Shown here: positions 39,453-52,063 of the stretch, one piece after another | Layout: each line of letters begins with the position of its first letter | Numbering within the stretch: the stretch's first letter is position 1 | Assembly: GCF_025698545.1 (NCBI RefSeq) | Contig: NC_068575.1 | Coordinates: forward strand, 58,661,980-58,725,979 | Reading direction: 5' to 3' | DNA: 64,000 nt | Source: Gossypium raimondii | Lineage: Eukaryota > Streptophyta > Magnoliopsida > Malvales > Malvaceae | Position numbers and translations under genes: made by a program | Notes under the pieces: model-generated | What the model saw: only the letters and a program-made list of their open reading frames with translations | Database searches by the model: none | Told to the model about the DNA's origin: nothing

Positions 39453-42400
39453 TGTAATAGCCCGATTTTAGGCTTAGTCGGAACAGTGGTTTCGGGACCA
39501 CAAATCCGACGAAAAAAAAATGTAATGGCTTGAATTTTCAGAGGTGTCGGAACGGTGATTCGAGATCACTAAATTCGACAAATGGGTAGAAAATATTATT
39601 AATTTAGTAAGTATAAGTTAAATATGAAGTTAGGAAAATTTTTGAAATAGTGAATAGTGCACTAGAAATAAATATTAAAATAATTAGAATCGAAATGAGG
39701 TATCAAGACCTCGGGATTTTAAACTGAGCCATAAATATTTTTATAAATATTTATGGAGTGTTAAAAGTTAGTATTAAAGTTTCGTTAAGAAATTTTAAAG
39801 TTCGATAATTAATTGAACAAAAGGACTAAATTGTAACAAATGCAAAATTTTGGGAAATGATTAAATAGCTTAAATGATAAAAGGAAGAGGGCTTAAAAGA
39901 CAAATAGACCCAAGGTCTATTTGGGCTGGACAACAGAGGCATGAAATCAGCAAGAAAGTAAGGAGAATTAAGGGCAAAATTGGAAAATTGCAAAATTTGC
40001 TTAATAAAGTTAGGACCCAAGTGGAATTATCTAGATTTCTCTTCATTTTCTGAATTCTCATCAGCTAAAACACCATGGAAGGGCTTCTTCAAGCTGGTTC
40101 TTCATATTTTTATTACAAGTAAGTTCAATTCTTGACTATTTCTTGAAATTTTTGTATTTTTATGACTTTTACAACTAGGCCCACTTGTTAAATTCATTAG
40201 TTTTGATTTTATGAAAGAAGTTGAAAGTTGATATGAATATGTGCTGGAAGTATATGATGATTTAGCATGAAATTAGAGTTTTAAATTGTTCATATGCTGA
40301 TTTTATTGAAAGAATTGAATAGAAAGTGAATGTTTGGGACCTAATAGTAAAAGAGTTTGAAGATAGAGTTATATGTGGAAATTCTGAATTTCAATAGTTG
40401 TGTAACAACTTATAATGTCTAGTAAAGTACTAATTGAGAAAATTAGATTAATTGAGGGTTAATTGAGAAAGGACCGAATTGTATAAACTGTGAAATTTGG
40501 GGCAAAATGGAAATCAACATTTTGCACTAAAGCAGTTTTGGACAGCAGCAGTAGTGTAACTTTGAAAATCACCAAAATTGTAGAGATTGAATTAGAGGAT
40601 GAATAAAATATGAAACTAAAGCTTATTGAGTCTAGTTTCTTATAAAAGAAATGATGTAAGCAATGAAATTGTAAATCATGAGATATAATAGATTTTGTGA
40701 GACAAGGTCAGAATGAATTCGGGTTCCCCTGTTCTGACTTTGGAAAATCATTAAAAATTGTAAAAAAATGATTATGAGTTATAGTTTATATGGTTAGAAT
40801 CCTTAATGAGTCTATTTTTAGAAGAAACAAGCTAAAACATCATCCGAATTCTGTACAATGAGATAATTAATTTTAGTGAAGAGTGGTCGGAACTGTCAGA
40901 CAGCGAAACAGGGGAAACTTTAAAGAATAAACTGTACTATTTGGCTGAACCAAAAATTATGAAAATTTTATGGTATGAAGATATGTGAGTCTAGTTTCAG
41001 GGAAAATTAACGGATCTTAATTTGGAGCTCTGTAGCTCCGGATAAAAATAATTTAGTGACTCTGACTCGGATAAACAGCTTTGAATATACATGTTAGTGA
41101 ATATTGAAATTATGGTTAATGTTGTTTAAGTGTGTTATACACATTAAGGATGTGGAATGGAGAGGAGGAGGAGGAAAATTGGGAAATATATGAATGATTC
41201 GTGTATAAATGGTCATATGTTTGATTATAACTCATAAACGATGAAATATGAATGATGCTTATTTTGTGCATTATTGGTCATGGTTTAAGCTCATGTGTGA
41301 AAATAAAGTTTCATAGTATGTGTATGGTATATTCAGTATATGATTTGGCATGAAATAATACCATGAATGGTTTATGAATTAACACATGTTGGTAAGCTCG
41401 ATATATGAATAAATGATCAAATTGAGCGAACGCGGATTTGAGTACTTCGATCAAGTGACAAAGTGATAAGTGATAGCTTCAGCTACACTTATCTGATCAA
41501 GTGACAAGTGGAAAGTGGAAAGTGATAAGTGATAGCTTCGGCTACACTTATCTGATCAAGTGACAAGTGAAAAGTGATAAGTGATAGCTTCGGCTACACT
41601 TATCTGATCAAGTGACAAGTGAAAAGTGATAAGTGATAGCTTCGGCTATACTTATCTGATCAAGAGACAAAGTGATAAGTAATAGCTTTAGCTACACTTA
41701 TCTGATCAAGAGACAAAGTGATAAGTGGCTACACTTATCTGATCAAGAAACAAAGTGATAAGTGGCTACACTTATCTGATCAAGAAACAAAGTGATAAGT
41801 GCCTACACTTATCGATCGTAAACAAAGTGATAGGTGGCTACACTTATCCGATCGGGACAAGTGATAAGTGATCATACGTAAGACCATAGTTATACTATGG
41901 CAAAGTGAAAGTGAAGTACTCAATTTTCCGTGACCGTTCCCTAATTTGATTAAGGATGGTAAGTGACAAATGGGCCCGAAAGAATTAAAGTAAATGGATA
42001 AGTGGTAGTGTATTTATATCAGGACGATGTTGTTATTCAAACTAAAGTGATATTTTCATTGCTAAATTGAGAATTTCATAAATGTGTTATTGAATGGTAT
42101 AATCAATAAACATTGAGTTAAATGGTAAATACGTATTAGTTTTGAATTTGATGTCATTGAATTGTACGTGAATTAAATGGAAATTGCTAGTGATATGATT
42201 TAAATTATGAGCATGAGAAATTGCGAATTGAATGAAATGGAAATGAAGCATTAAATTGCATGAGTATGTATCGGGTCTCGAGCCCTAATTATTATGATTA
42301 TAATATTTTGAGGATATATTGTGAAAAGTTATAGAAACATGTTAATTATTTTGAAAGTTTTAATTTTGATGAAATTTTATAACTCGGTTAAATACGTTTA

Positions 42401-42468
42401 CAAGTGTATGTGTTTTGGTAATGCCTCGTACCCTATTCCGGTGTTGGATACGGTTAAGGGGTGTTACA
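39453..42468 (+). mobile_element. Solo LTR nested in the MITE
   Basis: This 3,016-bp block starts TGTAATAGCCCGATTTTAGG and ends AAGGGGTGTTACA. It is flanked by a perfect 5-bp duplication GTAAC (39448-39452 and 42469-42473). It has no coding region. From 39521 it aligns with the solo LTR at 18329, but here a further 68 bases with a second LTR-like start precede that point. Because the TSD is outside the longer form, the longer form is what integrated. It contains an expanded palindromic minisatellite (41449-41872). Confidence 0.92.
41449..41872 (+). repeat. Expanded palindromic minisatellite in the LTR
   Basis: About nine or ten units run in order from long (about 45-55 bp, with GATAAGTGATAGCTTCGGC and TACACTTATCTGATCAAGTG) to short (about 35 bp, where the stem is reduced to GTGATAAGTGGCTACACTTATC). 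Each unit contains GATAAGTG and its inverse CACTTATC. The loss of the GATAGCTTCGGC part in the later units shows stepwise array evolution. Confidence 0.9.
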
Positions 42469-42937
42469 GTAACATTTGAGTTATTGAGCCATTAATTATC
42501 GTTAACCGTGTAACCAGTAAGCTGACGTGGCACGCTAAATTATCATTTCAAACAAAAATCATAGGTTAAATTATACAATTGATTTCCATAGTTTTTTCGT
42601 TTTGAGCAATTGTTTTCTTCTTTTATGTTCTTTAAACTCCCCCCTTTTTATTCTCTTCTGTTTTTCCCTCTATTTTCCTCCATTCTCCATCTCTTTTAAC
42701 GTAAAAAAGTAAATTAAGTTGCTCAAAATGGAAAAAAAAATACAAGGACCAATTGTATAATTTAACCTAAAATTTTAATTTGAAATGATGATTTAATGTG
42801 TCACGCCAATTTACCATTACACCGTTAATGACAATTAACACTCAACGACTAAAATATTACAACACGATAATGTAAGTGACTAAAATATAACCTGGAGAAA
42901 GAAAAGTGACTATTTTGGTACTTTACCCAATAAATTT

Positions 42938-44317
42938 TGATTGTAAAAAGGAAATGATATTGTAATATTTTGTAACAAATACATTTATGTTGTATTTATT
43001 TCACTAAAAACAATTCAAGAAAATTATCGAAAGATATTTCCGCAGAATCATTCAAATACTAAAAACTTCCAGACTTTTTTCAAACATTATTTTCAATGAA
43101 ACAAATATAACTTTAATTTTTTTATTTTTACCAAAAAAAATTAAATAAGGGCAAAACATAAGCTTGAGAAGAAGCATCTTCTGCTAATACAATGCCAAGG
43201 AGCTGGGTTAGATATTCCATCCCAAACTACAGCACAAAATAACTTTTTTAAGAACTTAAATAAAATATTTTAAAAAACAACTTTGATAACATCTTGGTTC
43301 TTTAAACCATGTTGACTTTACAAGCTGAGATGTGGAACGGTGTGTGTGGATATGTACCATAATCTGGTTAGCCATGGCTCGACACGTGGTTTCTGGTGGT
43401 GCATTTGGAGTTTGCATAATGAAGTTTTTTGATGATGGTGAGGTGCCTGGTTTCTCATTAATCAATAGATAGTGTGATAGTCATTACGTGTATCAACTAG
43501 GCTGCTGCTTTTCACATTGAAACTTGGAACTTGAAAGCGAGTGAGCTTAGGTGCACGTCATGAAAGAAACAAAATAATAAAACCAACATCCATAGCTTAA
43601 ACTGCATGCTGATGAAAAGCACGTTCACCACGTGGTTACAGAAAATATTTTTAGAATGGACCCTTTGAAATTAATAAAATAATAAACACAAAGCCAAATC
43701 TTGTTTACCAATGCTATGTAAATATAAAATTAAGGCCTATTTTATTTTCATGGCAGCCGTTCAAACTAAGCTCAAATTCTACCATGTAAAAATAAGCTTA
43801 AGTGAGAACAAAAAAAATATATCAGTTCAGATTTTTTTCATGTAAATATAATCTCATGACTGAATTGAAGATGATATATATTGGTAACTTTCTCGCGTTA
43901 TGTTTACGAGTTAGGAATTGTAGAAGTAAAAAAAAAATTGTAAGTAGACTTAAAGTGGTATTAGATATTTTATTAGTGGTTTATGAGGTTTAATTGATGT
44001 CAGCAGCTTCCCCAAGGGAGAATCTGACCACGGAGACAAGAGAATTACGAGGCAGACTCAGGCTGCTGATGGGATTGGGCCTTGTGATCATATTGGAGGG
44101 GCATGGCCTGATTTCATTGATGCAACCGCTGGCGTCATGAAAGCTCGGGATAAACGTCGTAATGAATTCCGAATACATCATAACCATTGAAATTTTAGAA
44201 AAAAAAACAAGGACCATCTTCAGATGTATGTATAATACAACTGAATTTAATCAAATTATCTCTAATGGCAGTTTTTTATTGGGGTAGCTCAGGCAATGCT
44301 ATCGAATAAGAATCAAA
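42938..44317. other. Intergenic, downstream of gene F
   Basis: Two GC-richer stretches at about 43300-43470 and 43996-44200 stand out from the AT-rich background and might be remnants of lost exons. Neither gives a recognisable protein in any frame. The last 100 bases are the probable 3' UTR of gene F. Confidence 0.4.
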
Positions 44318-47300
44318 TCAAAGAATCTTTAATGATTGATCAGCATATCCCACCCGACCTTTATGTCTCTCAAAGAGATCTTGAAGGGCTTTCACAAATT
44401 GGCCATGTACTTCAAGGACCTGCCAAACATATTGATTAACGCACATGTCATATTAATATATAATGAAGTTTGACAAGTTCACGGTAAACAAGTTGGCAGG
44501 CAATGACATGTTGCCAAGGATCTTTAATCCATTCACTTCGGGACCTCCTCTACTATAACAAGCATTATCATGGATGGTAACCGGTTATTTGGATTCGAAC
44601 TTAGAGGGTTAGATGCAGTTAAATTTCTAAGTTTTTCTTTATATCTGAAAGATCTTTAGAGGTCATATCCTCGTACTTATGCATGAGGCACAAATATCAA
44701 ATATGAATACTTCAAGAAAATGAAGAGTTTAAACAACAAGTCTATTCTTTACTTTTTCGGGTTAGAATAATGGTTTGCTTATGCAAGAAATAAGACATAG
44801 AAAGGGTAAAAACATGGCACACGACTATATATGAACTCCATCTTTGAGTTGGTAAATACATGGCACATGTCAATGTGTTATTTAAAGGGACCAAAACAGA
44901 AAGAAGGATGGCTCTCAAGGGATTTCAGAATAATCGGATTGGTGATACCTGGAGCTTTAACCTCCAGCTCATCCAATGACTATGTACTTCCGACATTTCA
45001 TTTGTCTTATAGTACTATTTATGTTCAACACTCAAGTTAAAGATATATACGCATATCTTTGTTCTCTTTAGCATCATTACTCACTAAGCAACATGCATTA
45101 GGCATTTACACAAAGTAGTAGATTTTAGTCTCATTATGGCACTCCAGTACACTATGATAATAATAAACTCTACCAATGAGACATTAAAGCAAAATACCTC
45201 TTCAGTAGTAGGTTGGGGATTTCTCTTTACGTAAATAGGTTTCCCCACCACCACATTCATCGGATGTTGATACGGTATAGGAGTTCTGCACAAAAACCAA
45301 AAAAAGGTTCAAATTTATGGATCTGGAACAGAAAATCTTACATTACTAGTTTCTTTTATGACAGCCTTTTCAAGCTTTTCTATTGTCCTGAGAATAATCA
45401 AGATGCCATCAGTTTCCCTCAAGCTTTATTTCCATTGACATACAAAACCATGGAAACTCTTCTTTCTTTTAATCTACTTTTTTTAAGGAATTACAGTCCT
45501 TAAAATTAAAATAGTAATTTTCTTTTCTATTATAAAAATAGACATCAAACAACATAAAAATTAAAGCAAGAGAGCAGAACTTTAGTCCTGTGCCATTTAG
45601 TTCTGTCACTTCCCGTGATTAATGTGCAGTGCAGCTTGATATCAGAAATAGCACCAGAACATGAAAAAGACAACTCAAAAGTACTAGATCAATTATGACA
45701 CTAAATTTACACAAGAAAAATGTACAAGAATTTTCAGGAAATAAAGCTCAATATGTAAGGTGATATATAAACTTTAGTTATTTATCAGATTCTGAATTTG
45801 ATTCTGTTTTGCATATAAAACTATGATTTTGATTTAAGTGTATACATTTAGAAAAACAAATTTCTAGGTTGAGAAAATATAATTGTTTATTTTGCAATAA
45901 CAAAACTTAAAATAGTGTCACCTAAACAACGATATTAGTGGTTTTAAAACTAAACTAATATCAAACTTTTCTGCTCTCTAAACGAAATAAATATATAAAT
46001 TTATATATTACATTAAGCATTATATGAAAATTCGTGTATGATTTCTGAGAATTTCTTTTTCCAATAAAAATTTAACGAGTGAAGTAGAAGCAGAGAAAAT
46101 CAGTAGCAGAGTAACAAAATTGAATTCCGAAGATCAGAATTCCAATCTATAAAAGATTATTATATGCTTTGCTTTGCAACATCAGGGGCTTTAATTATTT
46201 ATTTAGAAACCCTTCGAATTGACTCACTTTTGGCAACATACTCTTTCTGTTCCCAACACATAATTTTTTTTTAAAATATCATTCTTTTTCGCCATACAAC
46301 ATCCAACATTATGTAATCTCCTATAAGTCATTTTGGATCCATAAAAAATGTTAAAAAAATATTATTATATTCAAGAGAAATTTAAAATATGTTATTACTT
46401 CAAAAAAACATGTTATTAAGTGCTTTTTGAACTGTAGAATTTACTAAATTTATTTCATGAGCATAAAAGATAATTTATAATTTAGTGCATACCCAAAAGC
46501 TCCCCAAAATAACATAGGGACGAATTTGATAGCTCTTGAAAGTTGCAGGAGAAACTTGCTACGTGGTTTCCACCACTTGAACGCATGTGACTGTAGCAGA
46601 AGTAAGAAAGAACCAAAGGAAATTAAACTCAAGTGGTTAAGAAGATAGTGCAAGTTGTTAGAAAGATAATAGAAATAAAATACACAAAATTAAGAAAATA
46701 ACGGATAGTTGCATAAGGAAAAGAGCATTAATAAATGACGAATTATGTGGTAGAAAATGCTCCAAGTAATCTGCACAAAAAGTGGGGTCAGAGAAAGAAA
46801 CGACAAATAACATTACTTACCTGACCAAAGGCGAAAACTGGGACCAGTGGACACCCCTTTTCTATGGCTATACGAACAAATCCTCTTCGTGATTTAATGA
46901 ATGCTACCTGTAAGTCCAGAAATAAACCAAGAATTATTGAGTTGCCAACATAAACAGATAAAGAAGATGATCCAGATCCAAAAATAAAACCCATTTTAAG
47001 TTTTGGGTGTTGGAGAAAACTGGGTGTGATGAACAGGTTATGTCAGAAGGGCTTAAATTAAACAACCTTAGCAAAGCATTAAGAAATAAGAATAGAGGAG
47101 TTCTAGAAGAATGAAACCTCAGAATCATGCCGCATGAGGAATGTCTCCTGCACTCCTCCAGGCACTACTATACAAGTATAACCAGCTTCCAACAGGGAAC
47201 AAAAGTTCTTCCTTGTGGCTGGTGAAGCACCCAACCACGTCCATATATGCCTCAAAAATGGTGTGTAGAATACCTATTCATTCACCAAAACCAAGTTATG

Positions 47301-48153
47301 AATGAAAGAAATTGAGCAATGGGGGGCTTGGAATGTGAAAGGGTATGAAAGTTCTGGGGAGTGAAATTGGGCTTACAGGGCTGGAGGTAAGGCATTTCAG
47401 TTTGGGAAGAGGCATGAAACCTGTACGTTCAGCCAACGTAACAACTCCGATCGGCAACACCGAATGTGGGGCATAACCGAGAACTGCAACATTTACATGC
47501 TAACATCTATTATTTGCTCAACATTTACAAGAATTTACTCACTCGAGCATGTTAAATTAAAGATTAAAAGAATAAAAAGAGGAAAGAAGAAAAGAGACCG
47601 TAAGCACGATCAGGATGGAAGTCGTTGATGTCCTCAACGTGAAGAGTGGCTGGAAAATAACTGGACATGTGCTGACATATATACCTGTTCGTTCCAATCA
47701 TAATTATTTGTTAACATAAAATTGATTTTTAAAAAAGAGAAAGAAGAGATTAGAGCAGTAGAAAATGGTACCTGGCCAATCTCAGCCCAAATTTACTGTT
47801 ATGATCAATAGGAAGAACGACGAAAATCAAAAGCACTCCAACCACCCTGTGTATTGAATCAAAGAAATAAATTATTTGTGCCGTTTTAACTTCCCTTTTT
47901 CTTTTACCAACAAAAACATAAAAGCCATACTTAAAAAAGAATAAAGGAAGAGGACGAACAAAAGGAATTTTGAGAAAGGAAGGAAGAGGAAGGAGAAAAG
48001 GAGGACGGAGACGTTAAAATGCATAGATCCAATCCAGATGGCACAAGCTAATGTGCCGTGCAAAATGTTGGAGGGGAATTCATCTCTTCCCTTGAATTGC
48101 CGATATCCGGGACCAGGAGTGAACGCTTGTGTCTCTGCCTTATCTTCCGCCAT
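44318..48153 (-). CDS. DGAT2: Diacylglycerol O-acyltransferase 2, gene F (APHS variant)
   Basis: Nine exons: 47960-48153, 47772-47846, 47599-47684, 47377-47483, 47118-47273, 46821-46907, 46493-46590, 45198-45285, 44318-44419. All GT/AG, giving 330 residues. YFP (99-101), PGG (192-194) and RRGF are kept. The EPHS motif reads APHS (123-126) through a GAG to GCC codon change at 47467-47469, next to a VFGY to VLGY change; the motif His is retained. Exon 8 has PMNVVVGKP where all others have PMHVVVGKP, exon 7 has KPRSK for KPGGK/KPSGK, and the C-terminus is DQSLKIL. The frame is fully open, so this looks like a relaxed or altered-function copy rather than a pseudogene. Introns 7 (1.2 kb) and 8 (0.8 kb) are enlarged. 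Confidence 0.92.
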
Positions 48154-49829
48154 CGCCCGACGCCACTGACCTAATCAGCACTGCTTTCAACTCTGCACGT
48201 TCCCTTTGTGCTTTTTCTGTTAACCAACTGCACGAATCACACACGACATTTCACTCCGCTACGGCTTCCCCCTCTTAATTTATGTTGTGTAGCAAACGGG
48301 ATGACGTGGTATGTAATATTTGAGAACACTCTCCAAGGTCCAAACCGGTCTCCTTTTCCAACAAAAACGAGTTTGTAGGGTACAAATAAAAATCTCTTTG
48401 TCCTTACAATCGATTTAAATGATAATCAAAACTCGAATAATCGATTTAAGAACAAATTCAAAATAAAATTTTGAATCTTAAAAAAAATATTAATTTATTT
48501 ATTTTATTTTATTTCAATATTATCACAATATATTAGTTGATATTATAATGGGATAAAAAATCTTTCAATAATTTATTTAGTTAATTTTGAGTTTTGAAAT
48601 TTAAAACATTCGACAAAAGAGTAAACAAGTATAATATGGTAATTTTAATGTATTATTTTAATTTTTACTATTTTTCACTTACCCAATCAATACCTAAAAA
48701 ATATTTTTTAAATGATGAAAATGAAAGTGATTTAGAAGTTGAATGATCAAAATAAAAATATAAACATGATGTAACTTGTATACACTTAATTTAGAGACGT
48801 GCCATAATAAGGGATTAGGAGCCTCCAAAAGTTTGAGAAATTTTGATTTTCTCTTAAAATTAAAAAAAATAATTAGGCCCTCTTAAAATTTTGAAAATAT
48901 TGAAAATTTTAATTAAGCTCTTAAGATTTTGAAAATTCTCATCAATCTCGCAAAAATTTTAATTACCCTCAATTTATTTTTAAAAAATCTCATTAAACTA
49001 TCAAATTTTTTGAAAATTTTACTATCACCCCAAAACTTAGTCTTAGGATTCACCATTGAATCAACTGTCATTAGAAAATTAACGCTTGGGTGACCAAAAT
49101 GAAAGCATCTTAAAATTTGAGTGAAGAAATTACAAAAATTTTATTTTAAATGACCAAAAAATTAAAACACCCTAAAAATTGAGTGACTAACTAACATAAC
49201 CACCATTAGAATATGACAGTCCATTCCTAAATTTTAAGATTTAGTTAAAATTAAAATTATATATTCTTACTCTTTATTTAAAAATTTTAATCCAATACTT
49301 AACACCATTGATTTTTCACACCAAAATTTGGTTATTATAAGATGTTTATTGAGTGAAAAAATTAAATATAATATTTTATTCAAACACAGATAATGACGTA
49401 TTTTAATAACAAAAAAAAAATTCAAAGTTCATATAAAACATTAAAAATATTATAAAATAACCTTCATCCAAACTTCATACCTTACATAAAAATCATGAGG
49501 TACGATATAAAAATCACGAGTAGAAAGCTCTTACGATTAGATTGTAATAATTTGACAATGAAATTATTGAAATATTAATGGTATAGAAAATATTAAAATG
49601 TACAAAATTATTTCAATTTTATATCGATTTAAGTTAATCATTCTTCTAATAATTATATTAACTTTTAGGAATTTTTAATTTTATATTACGATAAAAGAAG
49701 TATAATTTTACATAAAAACACGTTAATTTAATAAGAATAATATAAATTATTAACTTATTTTATTTTCATTATTTATTATCACCATTTTGAAGTTTAATCA
49801 AATGTGGAATAATCATTTTGTGTATATAA
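48154..49829. other. Intergenic region upstream of gene F
   Basis: GAATCACACACG lies about 80 bp upstream of the gene F ATG (48234-48245). The rest is AT-rich, with repeated AAAATTTTGAAAATT-like words at 48840-49030, and no coding signal. Confidence 0.5.
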
Positions 49830-49837
49830 ATTATTCT

Positions 49838-50376
49838 TAGAGTTGTCTATAGACTAAGCTTTAACAAAATTTCAAGTTTTCTTGTTGAGCTAGAGCTCGA
49901 ACAAGAAAATGGGTGCCTAAATTTTTCTCTAAATTCGGTTTGGCCCATATCTATTTTTTTAATTTTATTTTTTATATAAAAAATTAAAAAATATAATACA
50001 TCAAATACATTAAGAATATTAAAATAAATGTTTCCCAACGAATTAAATATAAAATAAAATAAGTCTTTGTACTTAAATAACAAAAAGATAAATGCAATTT
50101 AATAAGCAAATGCCTCTAAAATAGTAACAAAATTAACAATAAAACAAGTGTTATACAATATTTAAACATTAACAACAGAATAGTAGCAACATAATAGTGA
50201 AATGATAGCAAAACAATGACAAAAAATGGAAAAACAACAACAAAAACAATCCGAAACTCTATTCGTTTTTTAAATGGACTTTATTTTTTGCCTAAACTTA
50301 TTTTTGAACTTATATTTTTATTCAAATCATCTTTTTTTTAAACGGGTATTCGAGTTGGGTGACTTGTACAACTCTA
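49838..50376. mobile_element. hAT-like MITE
   Basis: TAGAGTTGTCTATAG at the left pairs with TTGTACAACTCTA at the right. The 8-bp flanks ATTATTCT (left) and ATTACTCC (right) match at six of eight positions, consistent with an old hAT target duplication. The 539-bp body is AT-rich with no convincing ORF. Confidence 0.55.
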
Positions 50377-52063
50377 ATTACTCCTGTATCTACCTTTGAT
50401 GTATATGTAAAATAATGCAGTGACTATACATACGTGTATTATACAATAATTTGCATATTATTTAGAATCTTAATTTTTCCGAGAGTTTTATTTATTTATT
50501 TTTGGCTTTGATTTTAAATAAATTTAAATTGAATTAAAAATCTTGATTATCAAATTAAGAAGATTTTAATTGAACAAAATATTTAAATTATTAGTTGGCA
50601 TTTCTGTACCAAATAAATTTATTTTGATATAAACGAGGAAAAGACTAGAACATTTAAGACAGACTCTAATCGAAATAAGTAGACTCTCATCCAACCCTAT
50701 CCATCTACCCGACAAGTTTGCTCTTCGATTCATATTTCTCAACCAAACTGTGCTGTGCCGTTTGCCGCCTTTAATTTGCAATTATGAATCATTGGTTATA
50801 TCTATGTACAGTAAATAATTTAAAAAAGAAACACTAGTTTTATCTTCTGCATTTCACACCTCCCCACTTAATGAATCTTGTTCTCTAACATTCTACAAAT
50901 CACTACCCTAAATGTTGACTAACATAAATATATATAAAAACTAATTTTTTATGTGATTAATATTATGCTTAAGCTCAATTTAAAATATTTCTCAAAAATA
51001 CTGTTGGTATAAAATCAATTTTTTAATAAAAGTGTTCTTAAATAAATTATTTTTGAAAAAATACATCTCCCAAGTAAAAATACGTTCAAAATATCTTTTT
51101 TAGGAATAAAAATTCTTCCTAAAAATATTTTTTTCAAAATCACTTTTAAAAAGTATTTATAAATTAGGACTTAATTCACTTAGTAGAAACTCATCCTATT
51201 CAAAAAAAATGTAAACAAATCTGCAATACTATTAACATGAAAACACACAAAACGGAAGGATCATTTTATTTATTTATTTTTCATTCCATTTATTTGCCTC
51301 AATTAGCCTTTTTTTCATTTTTCTTCTTTCCATGTTTTTATTTTTTAATAATAAAATTTTAAAATAAGGACTTCACGTGATAGATATACAGTAACCACAT
51401 CTATCTCGCTTTGTCTACTATTTTTAGTGAACATTAATGAGAATAACAACCTACACACCAACACCATCACCTGGGAATGAGCAAGCTTGAATCCCGACAC
51501 TATATCTTTTACATTTTAATTCTATTTACATCTTTTTGGATCCACAAATTCACGTTTACAATTTTCAACTTTATCCATCCATTTTCTATTTGACAATCAA
51601 ATTAGTTAGTGTGTTATATTATTGATTTTCAATTTAATTAATTTGATGAAATTAATATAAATTAAATAAATTATTAAAAATAATAAAATTCTAATGGACA
51701 ATTCAATTAATTTTTAGTTCAATACAAGTTGAATGGTCCAATCCTATTTTAAAAACAGTAATGGACACCCTAATTGAAAAATCAAATTCAATGGACTGAA
51801 TCATGCATTTCATGCATTGTAAAATTTTAAATGAATAATAATTTAAAGTATTTATAAAACTAAAAAAATTAAATATGGGAATAAATCAAAACAAAATTTT
51901 TATTTTATTAAAACATAACGATAAAAAGGGTCTGTTGTCATTTTTGTTTGGTTTTGATTGATTTCTCTGAACTTGTACGATTGAATTTTCCAAACATTTT
52001 AATTTATTCGAATTATTTTTTTGCTAATATAATGTAACTCTATTCTAATTATAAATATTTATG

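Larger units (their letters stand above)
39381..42928. mobile_element. Mutator-like MITE split by a solo LTR
   Basis: GGGTAAAGTATCAAAATAGT at the left is the inverted match of ACTATTTTGGTACTTTACCC at the right. The pairing continues for over 100 bases on both sides (GTTACATTTTAGTCACTTA with TAAGTGACTAAAATATAAC). A perfect 9-bp duplication AATAAATTT flanks it (39372-39380 and 42929-42937), the Mutator hallmark. Without the nested LTR the element is about 530 bp and has no ORF. It lies between DGAT2 genes E and F. Confidence 0.93.

Noticed and set aside
41449-41872. Regularly spaced repeats resembling a CRISPR array
   Set aside because: The units are contiguous, contain no unique spacers, and lie within a plant LTR. 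They are a minisatellite.
43990-44217. 75-codon minus-strand ORF in a GC-richer patch
   Set aside because: No recognisable domain in either strand, and no splice-consistent neighbours. Noted only as a possible remnant.
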